Shown: positions 14,554-23,839, counted from the first letter of the stretch. The stretch: DNA of 41,347 bases from Acinetobacter sp. HY1485 (GCF_027568475.1 NZ_JANKZG010000013.1:1-41347), one strand, 5' to 3'. Numbers and translations are program-made. Notes: generated by a model not told the origin, from the letters alone.

Positions 14554-15389
14554 TTTATAAATATGGTGCGACAGGTTTAGAAGTTCTTAGCTTGCAAAAA
14601 AATTTAAAGCGATTGGGTTTGTATAATGGCGAACTTAATAGCTATTTTAATGGCAGTACTGAAAAAGCGGTGATGGCATTTCAGCGTCAAGTGGGCTTGG
14701 TGGCAGATGGTAAAGTAGGCGATAAAACACGCTTGGCACTTGCAGGACAAGATACTAATAAATACTTGCAAGATCGTGACTACCAACAAGCAGCCCAACG
14801 CTTAAATGTATCTGAACTTGCCATTCGGGTTTTTGGTGCAGTTGAAGGCTTAGGACGTGGCTTTTTAGATGATGGGCGACCTAAGATTTTATTTGAACGT
14901 CATCGTATGTATTTTTATTTAAAACAAAAATATGGTGAAGAATATGCCAAAAACAAAATGGCGAAGCTACCCAACATCGTTAATGTGGTTACTGGTGGCT
15001 ATGTGGGCAATAGTGGCGAATATGCACGTTTAGAACAAGCCAAACAAATAGATGAGGACTGTGCTTTGATGGCTTGCTCGTGGGGGGAGTTTCAAATCAT
15101 GGGCGAAAACTACAAAACGCTTGGCTATGCTTCAATTCAAGAATTTGTAAAACTTCAGTTTGAAAATGAAAGTTACCAACTAGATGCCTTTTTACGGTTT
15201 GTTGAAACCAAGACCGGCAAGGTGGGCAATAAAGCAATTAGTCTACTTGAAGCATTACAAAAAGAAGATTGGGAAGCTGTATTTACGCTATACAACGGCT
15301 CGGCTTACAAAAAATTAGGCTACCAAGCCAAATTCCAAAAACAATGGGATCACTTAGAACCACTTTATAAAAAGGACAAACTCGCATGA
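14550..15389 (+). CDS. Endolysin: peptidoglycan-binding domain plus N-acetylmuramidase
   Basis: This is a 279-residue modular lysin. Residues 5-62 form a PG_binding_1 domain (LEVLSLQKNLKRLGLYNGELN, then AVMAFQRQVGLVADGKVGDKT). Residues about 80-275 form a DUF3380-type N-acetylmuramidase (RVFGAVEGLGRGFLDDGRPKILFERH, with the likely catalytic Glu in VEGLG, and later SWGEFQIMGENY). This replaces the smaller P2 lysozyme K. It has no signal peptide, so it relies on the holin. The gene is coupled to the upstream holin and downstream Ogr gene by 4-bp overlaps. Confidence 0.93.
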   Translation: MIYKYGATGLEVLSLQKNLKRLGLYNGELNSYFNGSTEKAVMAFQRQVGLVADGKVGDKTRLALAGQDTNKYLQDRDYQQAAQRLNVSELAIRVFGAVEGLGRGFLDDGRPKILFERHRMYFYLKQKYGEEYAKNKMAKLPNIVNVVTGGYVGNSGEYARLEQAKQIDEDCALMACSWGEFQIMGENYKTLGYASIQEFVKLQFENESYQLDAFLRFVETKTGKVGNKAISLLEALQKEDWEAVFTLYNGSAYKKLGYQAKFQKQWDHLEPLYKKDKLA

Positions 15390-15577
15390 TGAAATGCCCA
15401 AATTGTCGTCATGCATCGCATACACGGACGAGTCGTTATATCACCCAAACCATCAAAGAAATTTATTACCAATGTCAAAATGTAAATTGCTCTGCAACAT
15501 TCAAAGCAACTGAGTCGTTTGACCATTGGATTTCTGAACCACAGGTGAGCTATGCAAAAACCGCAAAAGCTGCGTGA
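15386..15577 (+). CDS. ogr: Ogr-family late transcription activator (late-operon copy)
   Basis: This 63-residue zinc-finger protein is strikingly like P2 Ogr (72 residues): CPNCRHASHTRTSRYI, then YYQCQNVNCSATFKATES. The metal ligands are CPNC and CQNVNC. In P2 ogr lies after D next to int. Here it is inside the late operon, overlapping the endolysin stop by 4 bp and the R gene start by 26 bp. Expressed only once late transcription has begun, it would give positive feedback on the three late-promoter palindromes. Confidence 0.93.
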   Translation: MMKCPNCRHASHTRTSRYITQTIKEIYYQCQNVNCSATFKATESFDHWISEPQVSYAKTAKAA

Positions 15578-16076
15578 ATTTTTAGCGAATGCTATTCCTG
15601 AATTTAAGCGGAATCCCGATCAGCTTTTGATATTTGTAGAGGGTGGCAATATCTGCTCTACCCTCGCTCAAGGCTTATCATTTGAATATAAATATACACT
15701 TACTATTGTGTGTACAGACTATGCCGATGAGGTGGCTAAAATTGCCATTCCGTTATTGCAATGGATACGCACCAATCAATCTGAGCTTTTAGCCAATTTA
15801 GATAAAGTCGAAGATGCAATTAAATTCAATGTCGATGTTATTGATAATAGCAAAGTAGATCTTGTGATTGAGTTACCACTTACAGAACGTACAGTGGTTA
15901 AGAAAGAAGGTGATCAGCTTAAAATTACTTATCCTGAAGAACCACAATATACAGAAGTCTGTGAGCCACAAGCCGTCACGTTATTTGATAAAGATGGAAC
16001 GCCATTGGCATCTTGGCAATCTATACAAGCAGATGATTATAAATCTTTAGATGTGAAGCTCCCTCATCATGGCTGA
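15552..16076 (+). CDS. R: Tail completion protein (P2 gpR family)
   Basis: This 174-residue protein (P2 gpR is 155) keeps the order of family blocks: KPQKLREFLANAIPEFKRNPD, IFVEGGNICSTLAQGLSFEYKYTL, then VDLVIELPLTERTVV. The N-terminal 9 residues overlap the Ogr gene in another frame, and the same start is used in P2 R (M-x-KP). It acts with gpS at the tail terminus during tail maturation and head joining. Confidence 0.92.
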   Translation: MQKPQKLREFLANAIPEFKRNPDQLLIFVEGGNICSTLAQGLSFEYKYTLTIVCTDYADEVAKIAIPLLQWIRTNQSELLANLDKVEDAIKFNVDVIDNSKVDLVIELPLTERTVVKKEGDQLKITYPEEPQYTEVCEPQAVTLFDKDGTPLASWQSIQADDYKSLDVKLPHHG

Positions 16077-16701
16077 TTTAGAATTTTTATCAGAACATTT
16101 AAATGGGCTATTACAACAACTTAGCCCACAAAAAAAACAAGAACTGGCAAGCCATATTGCTAAAAAAATACGGCAGAGCCAAAAGCAACGCATCACACGC
16201 CAACAAAATCCCGATGGTTCAACGTATAAAGAACGTAAAAGACCAGTTAGAGCATTAAAACCTGTGAGCTTTATTTATCAAAAAGCGAATAGACAAAAAC
16301 GCCTTGTCGAGCTGAGTAGCTACCGCAGAACGCTAACACGGTTAATTGGTTATGATACGGTTGTAAAAGGGACACGCACGTTTGTTAAAACTCGAATTGT
16401 TCGTTACTTACCCAACCATAAAACCACTGCAACATCAGAGCGTGGACAAGCCACTCGTAATAAAATGTTTAAGCATGTTCGTAATGCTCAATATTTAAGA
16501 ATTAAAAAAACCACACAAGGCGCTGAAATTGGATTTAATGCACAGCTTTCTAATATTCTAAACATTCATCAATTTGGTTTGATGGGGGAGGTTGAAAAAG
16601 GTGGGAAATATACCAAGTATGCTAGACGTGAATTATTGGGCTTTAGTCAAGAAGAAAAGCTCATGATTGAACATGAGCTTTTGAATTATTTTAAAATATG
16701 A
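16069..16701 (+). CDS. S: Tail completion protein (P2 gpS family)
   Basis: This 210-residue protein (P2 gpS is 150) belongs to the phage virion-morphogenesis family: LSPQKKQELASHIAKKIRQSQKQRI and NPDGSTYKERK at the N-terminus, and a C-terminal IHQFGLMGEV with ARRELLGFSQEEKLMIE. About 60 residues longer than P2, with a basic insert at about 60-130. It overlaps R by 8 bp. Its last 16 bp overlap the convergent 138-aa accessory gene. Confidence 0.9.
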   Translation: MADLEFLSEHLNGLLQQLSPQKKQELASHIAKKIRQSQKQRITRQQNPDGSTYKERKRPVRALKPVSFIYQKANRQKRLVELSSYRRTLTRLIGYDTVVKGTRTFVKTRIVRYLPNHKTTATSERGQATRNKMFKHVRNAQYLRIKKTTQGAEIGFNAQLSNILNIHQFGLMGEVEKGGKYTKYARRELLGFSQEEKLMIEHELLNYFKI

Positions 16702-17102
16702 CCTAATTTTTCAGCAATTTCTTGTTCTAGTTTTTTACGACTTCTTTCAAGTGAGGAATGTAAAGCCTCTTCAATTTCTGATATATTCTCTAAAGTAAGA
16801 TCTCTACTTTTTGAGTATTCAATAAACTCTTCAAATGTTGTAACTCCCTGACATTTTAAATATTCTTGAAATGAATTTGATTTTGTAGTAGCTTCTTTAA
16901 AATCTTCTTCATTTTCAATATTTATCTTCTGATATTTATTTAAATAATCTGCAATAAAGTAAGCAACTTCATATTCTTCTTTTTTATTGACTTGCCAATC
17001 ATCACGCCCATCAGGTTCAGGAATATCTTTTTTTGCACGACCAGTGTATTCATGCTTATTTTTATTTAATTTAGATAAAATGTCTTGTTCTGTAAAGCTC
17101 AT
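16686..17102 (-). CDS. Unrecognised 138-aa accessory protein between S and V
   Basis: This antisense gene sits within the tail operon. ATG 17102 has GAGAGG 7 bases upstream; a start at 17156 would add 18 unlikely residues. The protein is soluble, highly charged and helical (NKNKHEYTGRAKKDIPEPDGRDDW at the N-terminus, a coiled C-terminus with EEALHSSLERSRKKLEQEIAEK). I do not recognise the family. P2 carries orf30 at about this junction as I recall. Base composition is more AT-rich than S and V, so it is probably a moron expressed in the lysogen. Confidence 0.75.
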   Translation of the reverse strand: MSFTEQDILSKLNKNKHEYTGRAKKDIPEPDGRDDWQVNKKEEYEVAYFIADYLNKYQKINIENEEDFKEATTKSNSFQEYLKCQGVTTFEEFIEYSKSRDLTLENISEIEEALHSSLERSRKKLEQEIAEKLGHILK

Positions 17103-17188
17103 CACGAACCTCTCATCATCTACTGCCAAACAGTTTGGTAGCTTATTCTTTAACATGGGACTTTAAAATAAAAAATCAAGTCCAAAAC

Positions 17189-17221
17189 TTTTAGTTTTTA
17201 AAACCACTTTAAAAACTAAAA
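17189..17221 (+). promoter_or_regulatory. Late-promoter palindrome before V (putative Ogr site)
   Basis: TTTTAGTTTTTAAA (17189-17202) and TTTAAAAACTAAAA (17208-17221) are perfect 14-bp inverted arms around ACCAC. The core is the same as at 10530-10554 and 23838-23862. The centre is only about 56 bp from the V start codon, and no good Shine-Dalgarno lies between, so if spacing follows P2 the V mRNA may be leaderless or nearly so. Confidence 0.65.
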
Positions 17222-17260
17222 CTAGATGCAAAAAAAGTAAGACTGCAACACGATTGCAGT

Positions 17261-17794
17261 ATGAATGCAGACACCATTAGACGCTTGGAAAATATAGTTC
17301 GTTTTGGACAAATTGATAGCGTTACACCCTCAAGCCCTTTTCATACCGTTACAGTCAGTTTAAATGGCATTGTAACAGGACAATTGCGTCTGTTAAATGC
17401 AAGAGCAGGTAAAGATCAAACGCATGATTTGCCAAGCAAAGGCGAAGAGTGCCTTGTCCTTAGTCCAAGTGGTGAATTAGCACAGGGTGTGGTCATTGTT
17501 GGCCTCAATAACGATGAGTTCCCAACCATCTCACAAAATCCTAATGTTGTGATCCGTATGTTTGAAGATGGTGCGGTGATTTCTTATGACAAAAAAGCCC
17601 ATCACTTAGGGGCAATTTTACCTAATGGTGCAACAGCAACGATCAAAGCTGATTTATTGGTCGATGGTAAATTACATTGCACTAAAGACATCACCACTGA
17701 TGCAGATGTTAAAGCAGGCGATATTAGTCTTAAAAAACATAAAACAAGTGGTGTGCAATCAGGTAGTAATACATCGGGAGTACCGAGTCCATGA
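17261..17794 (+). CDS. V: Baseplate spike protein (P2 gpV family)
   Basis: This 177-residue protein (P2 gpV is 211) forms the trimeric needle that pierces the outer membrane. It has an OB-like N-terminal domain (FGQIDSVTPSSPFHTVTVSLNG, GEECLVLSPSGELAQGVVI, then PNVVIRMFEDGAVISYD). The usual C-terminal repetitive beta-helix follows, ending in KKHKTSGVQSGSNTSGVPSP, where a His-containing apex usually holds metal. The beta part is shorter than in P2. First gene of the V-W-J-I-H block. Confidence 0.93.
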   Translation: MNADTIRRLENIVRFGQIDSVTPSSPFHTVTVSLNGIVTGQLRLLNARAGKDQTHDLPSKGEECLVLSPSGELAQGVVIVGLNNDEFPTISQNPNVVIRMFEDGAVISYDKKAHHLGAILPNGATATIKADLLVDGKLHCTKDITTDADVKAGDISLKKHKTSGVQSGSNTSGVPSP

Positions 17795-18138
17795 TGCTTT
17801 CAAGAACTACAGGACAAACACTTAAAACCGAAATTGAAAATATTCACCAGTCTATTACAGATATTTTAACAACACCCATCGGCTCACGCATTATGAGACG
17901 AGAATACGGTTCTAAAATTCCCGAACTCATTGATCAGCCGATGAATGATGTGCTGATCTTACAGCTTTACAGTGCAATTTACACCCCTCTTTTGAAGTGG
18001 GAGAACCGCATTAGTATTGATCAAATTCATATCTATGAACTTCAAAGTGGATTATTAAGTTTAGGGTTAGATGCAGTGTACTTACCTACAAATCAAAATA
18101 TTAACTTACAGATACCCCTACGTATGGGAGCAGCTTAG
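17791..18138 (+). CDS. W: Baseplate assembly protein (P2 gpW family, gp25-like)
   Basis: At 115 residues it has the same length as P2 gpW. The gp25-like/lysozyme-related wedge motif TPIGSRIMRREYGSKIPELIDQP is at about 28-50, with the conserved REYGS at its heart. It forms part of the baseplate wedge joining sheath and spike. It overlaps V and abuts J by one base. Confidence 0.95.
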   Translation: MMLSRTTGQTLKTEIENIHQSITDILTTPIGSRIMRREYGSKIPELIDQPMNDVLILQLYSAIYTPLLKWENRISIDQIHIYELQSGLLSLGLDAVYLPTNQNINLQIPLRMGAA

Positions 18139-19028
18139 TGAACGTCAACTTTAAACAGCTTCCAATCCCTCAAATGATCGAGACTTTAGACTATGAAACA
18201 CTATTGGAAGAACGTAAGAATGATTTAGTTTCACAGTGGGAAACTGAAGAAGAACAAGCGACCATCAAAAATATCTTAGCTCGTGAAAGTGAACCTTTAA
18301 CCAAATACTTACAAGAAAATGTTTATAGAGAGCTTACGCTACGGAATCGTATCAATAACGCTGCCTTATCCAATTTACTGGCATTTGCAACAGGTTCAGA
18401 TTTAGATGCTGTAGCTGCCAATTATGATGTAATCCGTTTACTTTCTTCAGAGGCAACCAACGACACTGCTGCTCTTTACGAAACAGATGAAGAACTACGT
18501 ACACGTACTCAAATGAAATTTGACTCACTGAGTACAGCAGGCCCCGAAAATGCCTATAAATACTATGCTTTTTCAGCCGATGGACGAGTTGCAGATGTTT
18601 CAGTCATCTCCCCCGACCCTGCAATCATTGAGGTTTATCTTTTACAAAAAGATACAGCCAATAATGCAGCTACAGATAACTTAATACAGCTTGTAGCTAA
18701 AGCCTTGAATGCCGAAGATGTTCGACCTATTGGTGATCGTGTGAGTGTAAAAAGTGCTGAGATTATTCCCTATCAAATCCATGCCAAAATTTACATAAAT
18801 CGCTATCCTGAAGATGCCTCATTACTCGATGTCGTTCAAAGCAATATTCAAGAATACATCAGTCAACAAAAACGTTTAGGACGATCTATCTACCTTAGCG
18901 AAATTCATGCAAAGCTCCATATTTCAGGTGTTAATCATCTTATTTTAGAAGAGCCAAATAAAGACATTATATTAACTAATCAACAAGCAGGATTTTGTAC
19001 AGATTTAAAGATTGAGTTAGGAAACTAA
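18138..19028 (+). CDS. J: Baseplate wedge protein (P2 gpJ family)
   Basis: This 296-residue protein (P2 gpJ is 302) is of the Baseplate_J type. It shows LRNRINNAALSNLLAFATGSDLDAVAANYDVIRL and ETDEELRTRTQMKFDSLSTAGPENAYKYYAFSADGRVADV, both hallmark segments. It starts with GTG at 18138, sharing a base with the W stop. It builds the outer wedge of the baseplate. Confidence 0.95.
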   Translation: MNVNFKQLPIPQMIETLDYETLLEERKNDLVSQWETEEEQATIKNILARESEPLTKYLQENVYRELTLRNRINNAALSNLLAFATGSDLDAVAANYDVIRLLSSEATNDTAALYETDEELRTRTQMKFDSLSTAGPENAYKYYAFSADGRVADVSVISPDPAIIEVYLLQKDTANNAATDNLIQLVAKALNAEDVRPIGDRVSVKSAEIIPYQIHAKIYINRYPEDASLLDVVQSNIQEYISQQKRLGRSIYLSEIHAKLHISGVNHLILEEPNKDIILTNQQAGFCTDLKIELGN

Positions 19029-19639
19029 TGACAACATTACTTCCACCTAATCGGACGAAATTTGAATATAAACTTGAACAAGTGACGGCTAAAAATACAT
19101 TGCTTCCTGTTCAAATTAAATCTATTTCAACAATTGATAAAGTGCCCAATAGTTTTCTGCCATTTTTAGCTTGGCAGTATTCAGTTGATCGATGGGAAAA
19201 CAGTTGGCAACCCTCTCTACAACGTACACTCATCAAAAAAGCCTTTCGGCAACATCAAATTAAAGGAACATGTGCGGCTGTTAGAACGGTTCTTAGTCAA
19301 TTTGGATATAGCTGTAAGTTTAATGAATGGTTTAACCAAAAACCTCAAGGTGTACCTGGTACGTTTGAACTTGAATTAGATCTCAATGGGCGTGAGCTTA
19401 CAGAAGAAACATTTAACGAGGCAAAACGCCTAATTGAAGATGCAAAACCTGCGTCACGTCACCTCACAAACTTAAAAGTCAAAATTCAGCCTTTTGGAAA
19501 AGTATTTTGTGCAGCTATACAGCATTCTGCAATTTTAACCACAGTTAGCCCTCTGCCTGAAATACAGCAACTTCCTACTTATACCGCAACGGTACAGCAT
19601 TTTTCTGTACTTACCACCACCTATTCGAGAGAAAAATAA
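19028..19639 (+). CDS. I: Baseplate/tail protein (P2 gpI family)
   Basis: This 203-residue protein (P2 gpI is 176) shows FLPFLAWQYSVDRWENSWQPSLQRTLIKKAFRQHQIKGTCAAVR, the Tail_P2_I signature. A C-terminal extension of about 30 residues has a duplicated AxxQHxxxLTT motif (AAIQHSAILTTVS and ATVQHFSVLTTTY). The gene overlaps J and H by one base each. It links baseplate wedges to the tail fibre. Confidence 0.92.
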   Translation: MTTLLPPNRTKFEYKLEQVTAKNTLLPVQIKSISTIDKVPNSFLPFLAWQYSVDRWENSWQPSLQRTLIKKAFRQHQIKGTCAAVRTVLSQFGYSCKFNEWFNQKPQGVPGTFELELDLNGRELTEETFNEAKRLIEDAKPASRHLTNLKVKIQPFGKVFCAAIQHSAILTTVSPLPEIQQLPTYTATVQHFSVLTTTYSREK

Positions 19640-22600
19640 TGTCACAGTATTACACTTTACTGACAGAATCAGGTAAAGGACTTATTACTCAAGCTATCAA
19701 TAGCAAACAGCCACTTAATATTACTGCCGTTGCTGTTGGTGATGGAAATGGGCAAGTGCCTAACCCTGATGATAAGCGAACCGCCTTAGTCGGTGAAAAA
19801 GCACGAGTTAAACCCAACTCTGTCAGTATTAATCGAAGTGCAGCAAATCAACTTATTATAGATGTTGTCATTCCTGCAGAGACAGGTGGTTTTTATATTC
19901 GTGAAACAGGTATTTATGTAGGAAATACATTGATCGCCATTGGTAATCATCCGCCTATGTATAAACCAAGTATTGATGATGGGTCGGTTGCTGAATATAC
20001 CCTACGTACCATTATTGCTGTTGAAAATACGACTGCCATCAATCTCACACTTGACCAGTCTTTGGTTTTTGTTACGCAAAAAAGCGTAACAGATAATCTT
20101 AATAATGATGATCCTGTCGCACCACTCTCAGCACGTCAAGGCAAAATCCTAAAGGATGCAATTACAGCAGCAGGCATTGATTTAAGACTATTGGGTGCAG
20201 TAGGTGATGGCATTACAAATGATGAGAAATTTGTGCGTGAAGCTCTGACCTTAGGCTATACCCAATTTCATGGTGGTAAGTATAAAGTTAGCGATCCACA
20301 ATTGGTTCAAGAATTACAAAGCACAAGCGGTTCAGCCTTTTTAGTTTATGCAGGCATAGAATATCCATTTGGGGATATTCAAAACCAAGCTTTAAAACTA
20401 AATGTTCCAAGCGTTTTTAGTAGTATTCAGCTTGCATTAAATTGGCTTGAACATAAACGAATTAAAAATAATTCAAGTGTCGATATTATTGTTGCAGATG
20501 GTGAATATCGCAGTAGTGCCTCCATTACACATCGTGTGCGAGACTATACCCGATTGAGCATTCGAGGTAATGAAACAGATCCATCAAAATGTATTTTATA
20601 CGTTGATAACCGAGATAATCATGATGGCTTTTTCTTTAGCGATAGTACAGGGATTGGTTGGCTAAATGGTTTCACGATTATTGGAACACAAGGATGGATT
20701 AAAAAAGGGCAATGGAATAGTCAAATTTATGGCGCAGGAGTACGTGCCATCGGTGGCGCACAAGTTACACTTGGAACAAGCCTGATTATTGATAAGATGT
20801 ACTATGGCTTACGTGCCATGTACGGTGCTTCAATTATTGCCAATGGTGTAAACGCAGAAGGGACATACGGTGGTGGTATTAAAGTCACCAATGCAGGCGA
20901 TGTTGCTTTTCATGCTTATGCTGCAAGTATGCAAGTAAACTGTGCAGAAGCCTACGATACTGCCCATACAATAGAAGGGCTAGGCTTTGGCTTTTGTGCA
21001 GAAGCAGGTGGCTTTATTATTTGTGAATATGCAAAAGCCAACGGCAATCTCAAAGCAGGCTTTTATGCCCTCAGTAATGGTACAGCGTGGGCACATGGGG
21101 TCAGTGCTTCATTCAATAAATATGGGGTTCTTGCATGGGGTGGTACAGTTGAATGCAACACACTAGGTGCATGGACAACATTACTTACTGAGAATACAGA
21201 TGCCAATATTTATTGTACCTATAAGGGCTTCATTGGTGCAAATAAAGCCATCTGTAAAACAAGTAACTATGGTGTGCTATGCGATAAAAATGCAACCGCA
21301 GATATTACAGCCGTTACAGTTACCGATAATACCTTGCATGGGGTTGCAGCCATCGAGAACGGTACAATTACAGGCTCGGCTATTCGTTCAGAGCGCAACA
21401 AAATAAACGGCTTTCATGCAGAGAATGCAGGCTATATTTATGCACCAAAAGCATCATCCAATGATAATGGTCAAAATGGCTTTTTTGCTAAACGCAACAG
21501 TAAAATTATTGCACCCAATTTTGGTGGTGCAGGCAACCAATACTTTTGCTATCCCATTCAATCAAGTGCAAACTTTGGATTATCACAAAGTGGTGGAAGC
21601 TATATTTTAGATAGCCTATTAGCGTCAGGCGATGGCAACACAGACGATACTGCCTGTGTCCGTTCAGCTTTCGATACAGACGTGACTGAAATTCCCAAAG
21701 GGGACTATAAAATCACAGATAAATCCTTGATTGCTCGGCTACGCTTTACTCAAGGAGAAGGAAACCTTGTCTATAACGGAGTAAAGTATCCAGCAGGCGA
21801 TATTATTAATACTATTTTAGATTTAAAAGTGCCTGAGATTTTTCCGAGCATTCAAGATGCTTTCGATTGGCTTGAAAAGAAAAGAATTGTAGGCAATTCT
21901 GCCGTTAATATTCTGGTTGCTGATGGGAAATATAATATTTTATCTGCCATTACCTCTAAAGTATTTGATGGTAATAAACTCACTATTCGGGGTAATGAAA
22001 CAGATCCATCAAAATGTATTTTAAATATCGATAACACAGCAAACCATGATGGATTTTTATTTAGTGAAGGTTATGGCGTTTCATGGCTAAACGGCTTCAC
22101 TATTAATGGCACTAAAGGTTGGATTAAAAAAGGACAATGGAACGATCAGTGCTTTGGTTCAGGTATTCGTGCTATTGGTAAAACGGATGTAAAACTTGGT
22201 GCAAATTTAATTATCAATAAGATGTACTATGGTATTCGTGCCATGAATGGCGCATCTATTATTAGTAGTGGCTCAGGTTCCAATGTTGTAAATACACAAG
22301 GCGGTGGCATCAAAGTTACTAATGCAGGAGCTGTAGCATTTCATGCTTATGCAGCTACTTTAGATTGTCAATACAGCGAGGCTTACGATACAGCACACAC
22401 CACGCTTGGCGCAGGCTTTTGTGCTGAAGCAGCAGGCGTAGTCACTTGTCATTACTCAAAAGCAGATAACAATGTAACACATGGCTTTTGTGCATTTAAC
22501 AAAAGTATTGTCTATGCAAAAGGAGTCAGTGCCACACTTAATCAAAATGGTATTTATGCAGAAGATGGCACTATTGAATGCCATACAACCACAGATTATC

Positions 22601-23346
22601 AAACACGTTTATTTGCAAACAAGAATGCAGGCTTATATGCCACGCTCAGTAGTATCATAAAATCTGAATCGGCAATTTTAAACTTAAATAAATATGGTTT
22701 AATTTCTGAAGATTTAGCGGTGATTAAAGCCAATTCACTCATTGTTACAGATAATACGATACATGGGATCTATGCAAAAAATGGTGGACAGGTCTCAGGT
22801 AAAAATTTGCAATGTTCATATAACAAAAGTAATGGGTTTCATGCAGAAGATAACGCTCAGATTACTGCCCCGAATGCCATTGCAAGCAATAACGCCATTG
22901 GCTTTTACGCCAATCGTGATAGTAAGATCGTTGCCATTGGGCTAACCGGTACAGACAATCAAACCTTTTGTTCGCCTGTTCAAGTGAGTAAGAACTTAGG
23001 CGATCAAAATAATAGTCGAAGCACGATTATTGATGCATTAAATATTGATTTATCAGTACAAGGCTTTGATAAATCACTTGATACAAATGGCTATCAAAAA
23101 TTGCCATCAGGTTTAATTTTACAATGGCTGGAAGTCAAACTAACCAAAACACAAGTGCAAACCGTTAATTTTCCAATTACATTTCCAAATGCAATTTTAA
23201 AAGCGTTTGTCAGTCAAACAGGTCGTAATACAGGCAGTAACACCTTAAATATTGATAATAGAACGACAAGCAGTATTACGATCTATAACGGTGATGCCAG
23301 TACAACACAAACGGTAACAGCCGAAATTCTAGTATTAGGAAAATAA
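19639..23346 (+). CDS. H: Tail fibre with two tandem beta-helix domains (P2 gpH position)
   Basis: This 1,235-residue receptor-binding fibre (P2 gpH is 669) has residues 1-160 forming the conserved baseplate-attachment domain (YYTLLTESGKGLITQAI, GGFYIRETGIYVG, then LSARQGKILKDAI). Two homologous right-handed beta-helix repeats follow, about 184-655 and 659-1130. Each opens with GDGxTND/GDGNTDD, contains RGNETDPSKCIL, then LNGFTI and GWIKKGQWN, and ends with SKI and an N/F/C cluster. The last 100 residues are a gp53-like knob (GYQKLPSGLILQW). Pectate-lyase-like helices suggest capsule binding or cleavage. Confidence 0.93.
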   Translation: MSQYYTLLTESGKGLITQAINSKQPLNITAVAVGDGNGQVPNPDDKRTALVGEKARVKPNSVSINRSAANQLIIDVVIPAETGGFYIRETGIYVGNTLIAIGNHPPMYKPSIDDGSVAEYTLRTIIAVENTTAINLTLDQSLVFVTQKSVTDNLNNDDPVAPLSARQGKILKDAITAAGIDLRLLGAVGDGITNDEKFVREALTLGYTQFHGGKYKVSDPQLVQELQSTSGSAFLVYAGIEYPFGDIQNQALKLNVPSVFSSIQLALNWLEHKRIKNNSSVDIIVADGEYRSSASITHRVRDYTRLSIRGNETDPSKCILYVDNRDNHDGFFFSDSTGIGWLNGFTIIGTQGWIKKGQWNSQIYGAGVRAIGGAQVTLGTSLIIDKMYYGLRAMYGASIIANGVNAEGTYGGGIKVTNAGDVAFHAYAASMQVNCAEAYDTAHTIEGLGFGFCAEAGGFIICEYAKANGNLKAGFYALSNGTAWAHGVSASFNKYGVLAWGGTVECNTLGAWTTLLTENTDANIYCTYKGFIGANKAICKTSNYGVLCDKNATADITAVTVTDNTLHGVAAIENGTITGSAIRSERNKINGFHAENAGYIYAPKASSNDNGQNGFFAKRNSKIIAPNFGGAGNQYFCYPIQSSANFGLSQSGGSYILDSLLASGDGNTDDTACVRSAFDTDVTEIPKGDYKITDKSLIARLRFTQGEGNLVYNGVKYPAGDIINTILDLKVPEIFPSIQDAFDWLEKKRIVGNSAVNILVADGKYNILSAITSKVFDGNKLTIRGNETDPSKCILNIDNTANHDGFLFSEGYGVSWLNGFTINGTKGWIKKGQWNDQCFGSGIRAIGKTDVKLGANLIINKMYYGIRAMNGASIISSGSGSNVVNTQGGGIKVTNAGAVAFHAYAATLDCQYSEAYDTAHTTLGAGFCAEAAGVVTCHYSKADNNVTHGFCAFNKSIVYAKGVSATLNQNGIYAEDGTIECHTTTDYQTRLFANKNAGLYATLSSIIKSESAILNLNKYGLISEDLAVIKANSLIVTDNTIHGIYAKNGGQVSGKNLQCSYNKSNGFHAEDNAQITAPNAIASNNAIGFYANRDSKIVAIGLTGTDNQTFCSPVQVSKNLGDQNNSRSTIIDALNIDLSVQGFDKSLDTNGYQKLPSGLILQWLEVKLTKTQVQTVNFPITFPNAILKAFVSQTGRNTGSNTLNIDNRTTSSITIYNGDASTTQTVTAEILVLGK

Positions 23347-23347
23347 G

Positions 23348-23839
23348 ATGATCCAATTTAGCACCAAAACACAGCAATTTTATGATACATCTTTGGACTA
23401 TACCGATCTTCCTGATGATTTAGTGGCTATTGATGAACAACAGCATAAGTATTTTTTAGATGCTTTAAATGAAGGTCGATATATTTTAGATGATTTTAGT
23501 TTTTCACCGCCCCGACCTCACTTTTATATGACATGGGTTGAGGGAGAATGGAGAGATACACGGTCAGATCAGCAAAAACAAGACGATCAAAAAAAATGCT
23601 TACTTCCTTTAACAAGAAGACAATTCAAACTTGTTTTATTGCAGTACCAGCTTCTAGAAAAAATTGAGCAGTTAATTGATCAAATTACCGATAAAACACT
23701 CAAATTTAAAATGGAAATTGAGTATCAAGAGTCCACAACATTTGAACGAAATAGTGAATCTGTATCTTATATGTGTCAACTTTTACAGCTGAGTGATGAT
23801 CAAATTGATACCATGTGGCAAGAAGCTATGAACCTTTAG
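23348..23839 (+). CDS. Tail fibre assembly chaperone
   Basis: This 163-residue protein sits one base after the fibre gene, where P2 has its fibre chaperone G. The N-terminus (DLPDDLVAIDEQQHKYFLDAL) and SPPRPHFYMTWVEGEWRDT are typical of the T4 gp38/Mu U-like tail fibre assembly group. The C-terminal half is a charged helix. The stop lies inside the left arm of the next late-promoter palindrome. Confidence 0.82.
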   Translation: MIQFSTKTQQFYDTSLDYTDLPDDLVAIDEQQHKYFLDALNEGRYILDDFSFSPPRPHFYMTWVEGEWRDTRSDQQKQDDQKKCLLPLTRRQFKLVLLQYQLLEKIEQLIDQITDKTLKFKMEIEYQESTTFERNSESVSYMCQLLQLSDDQIDTMWQEAMNL

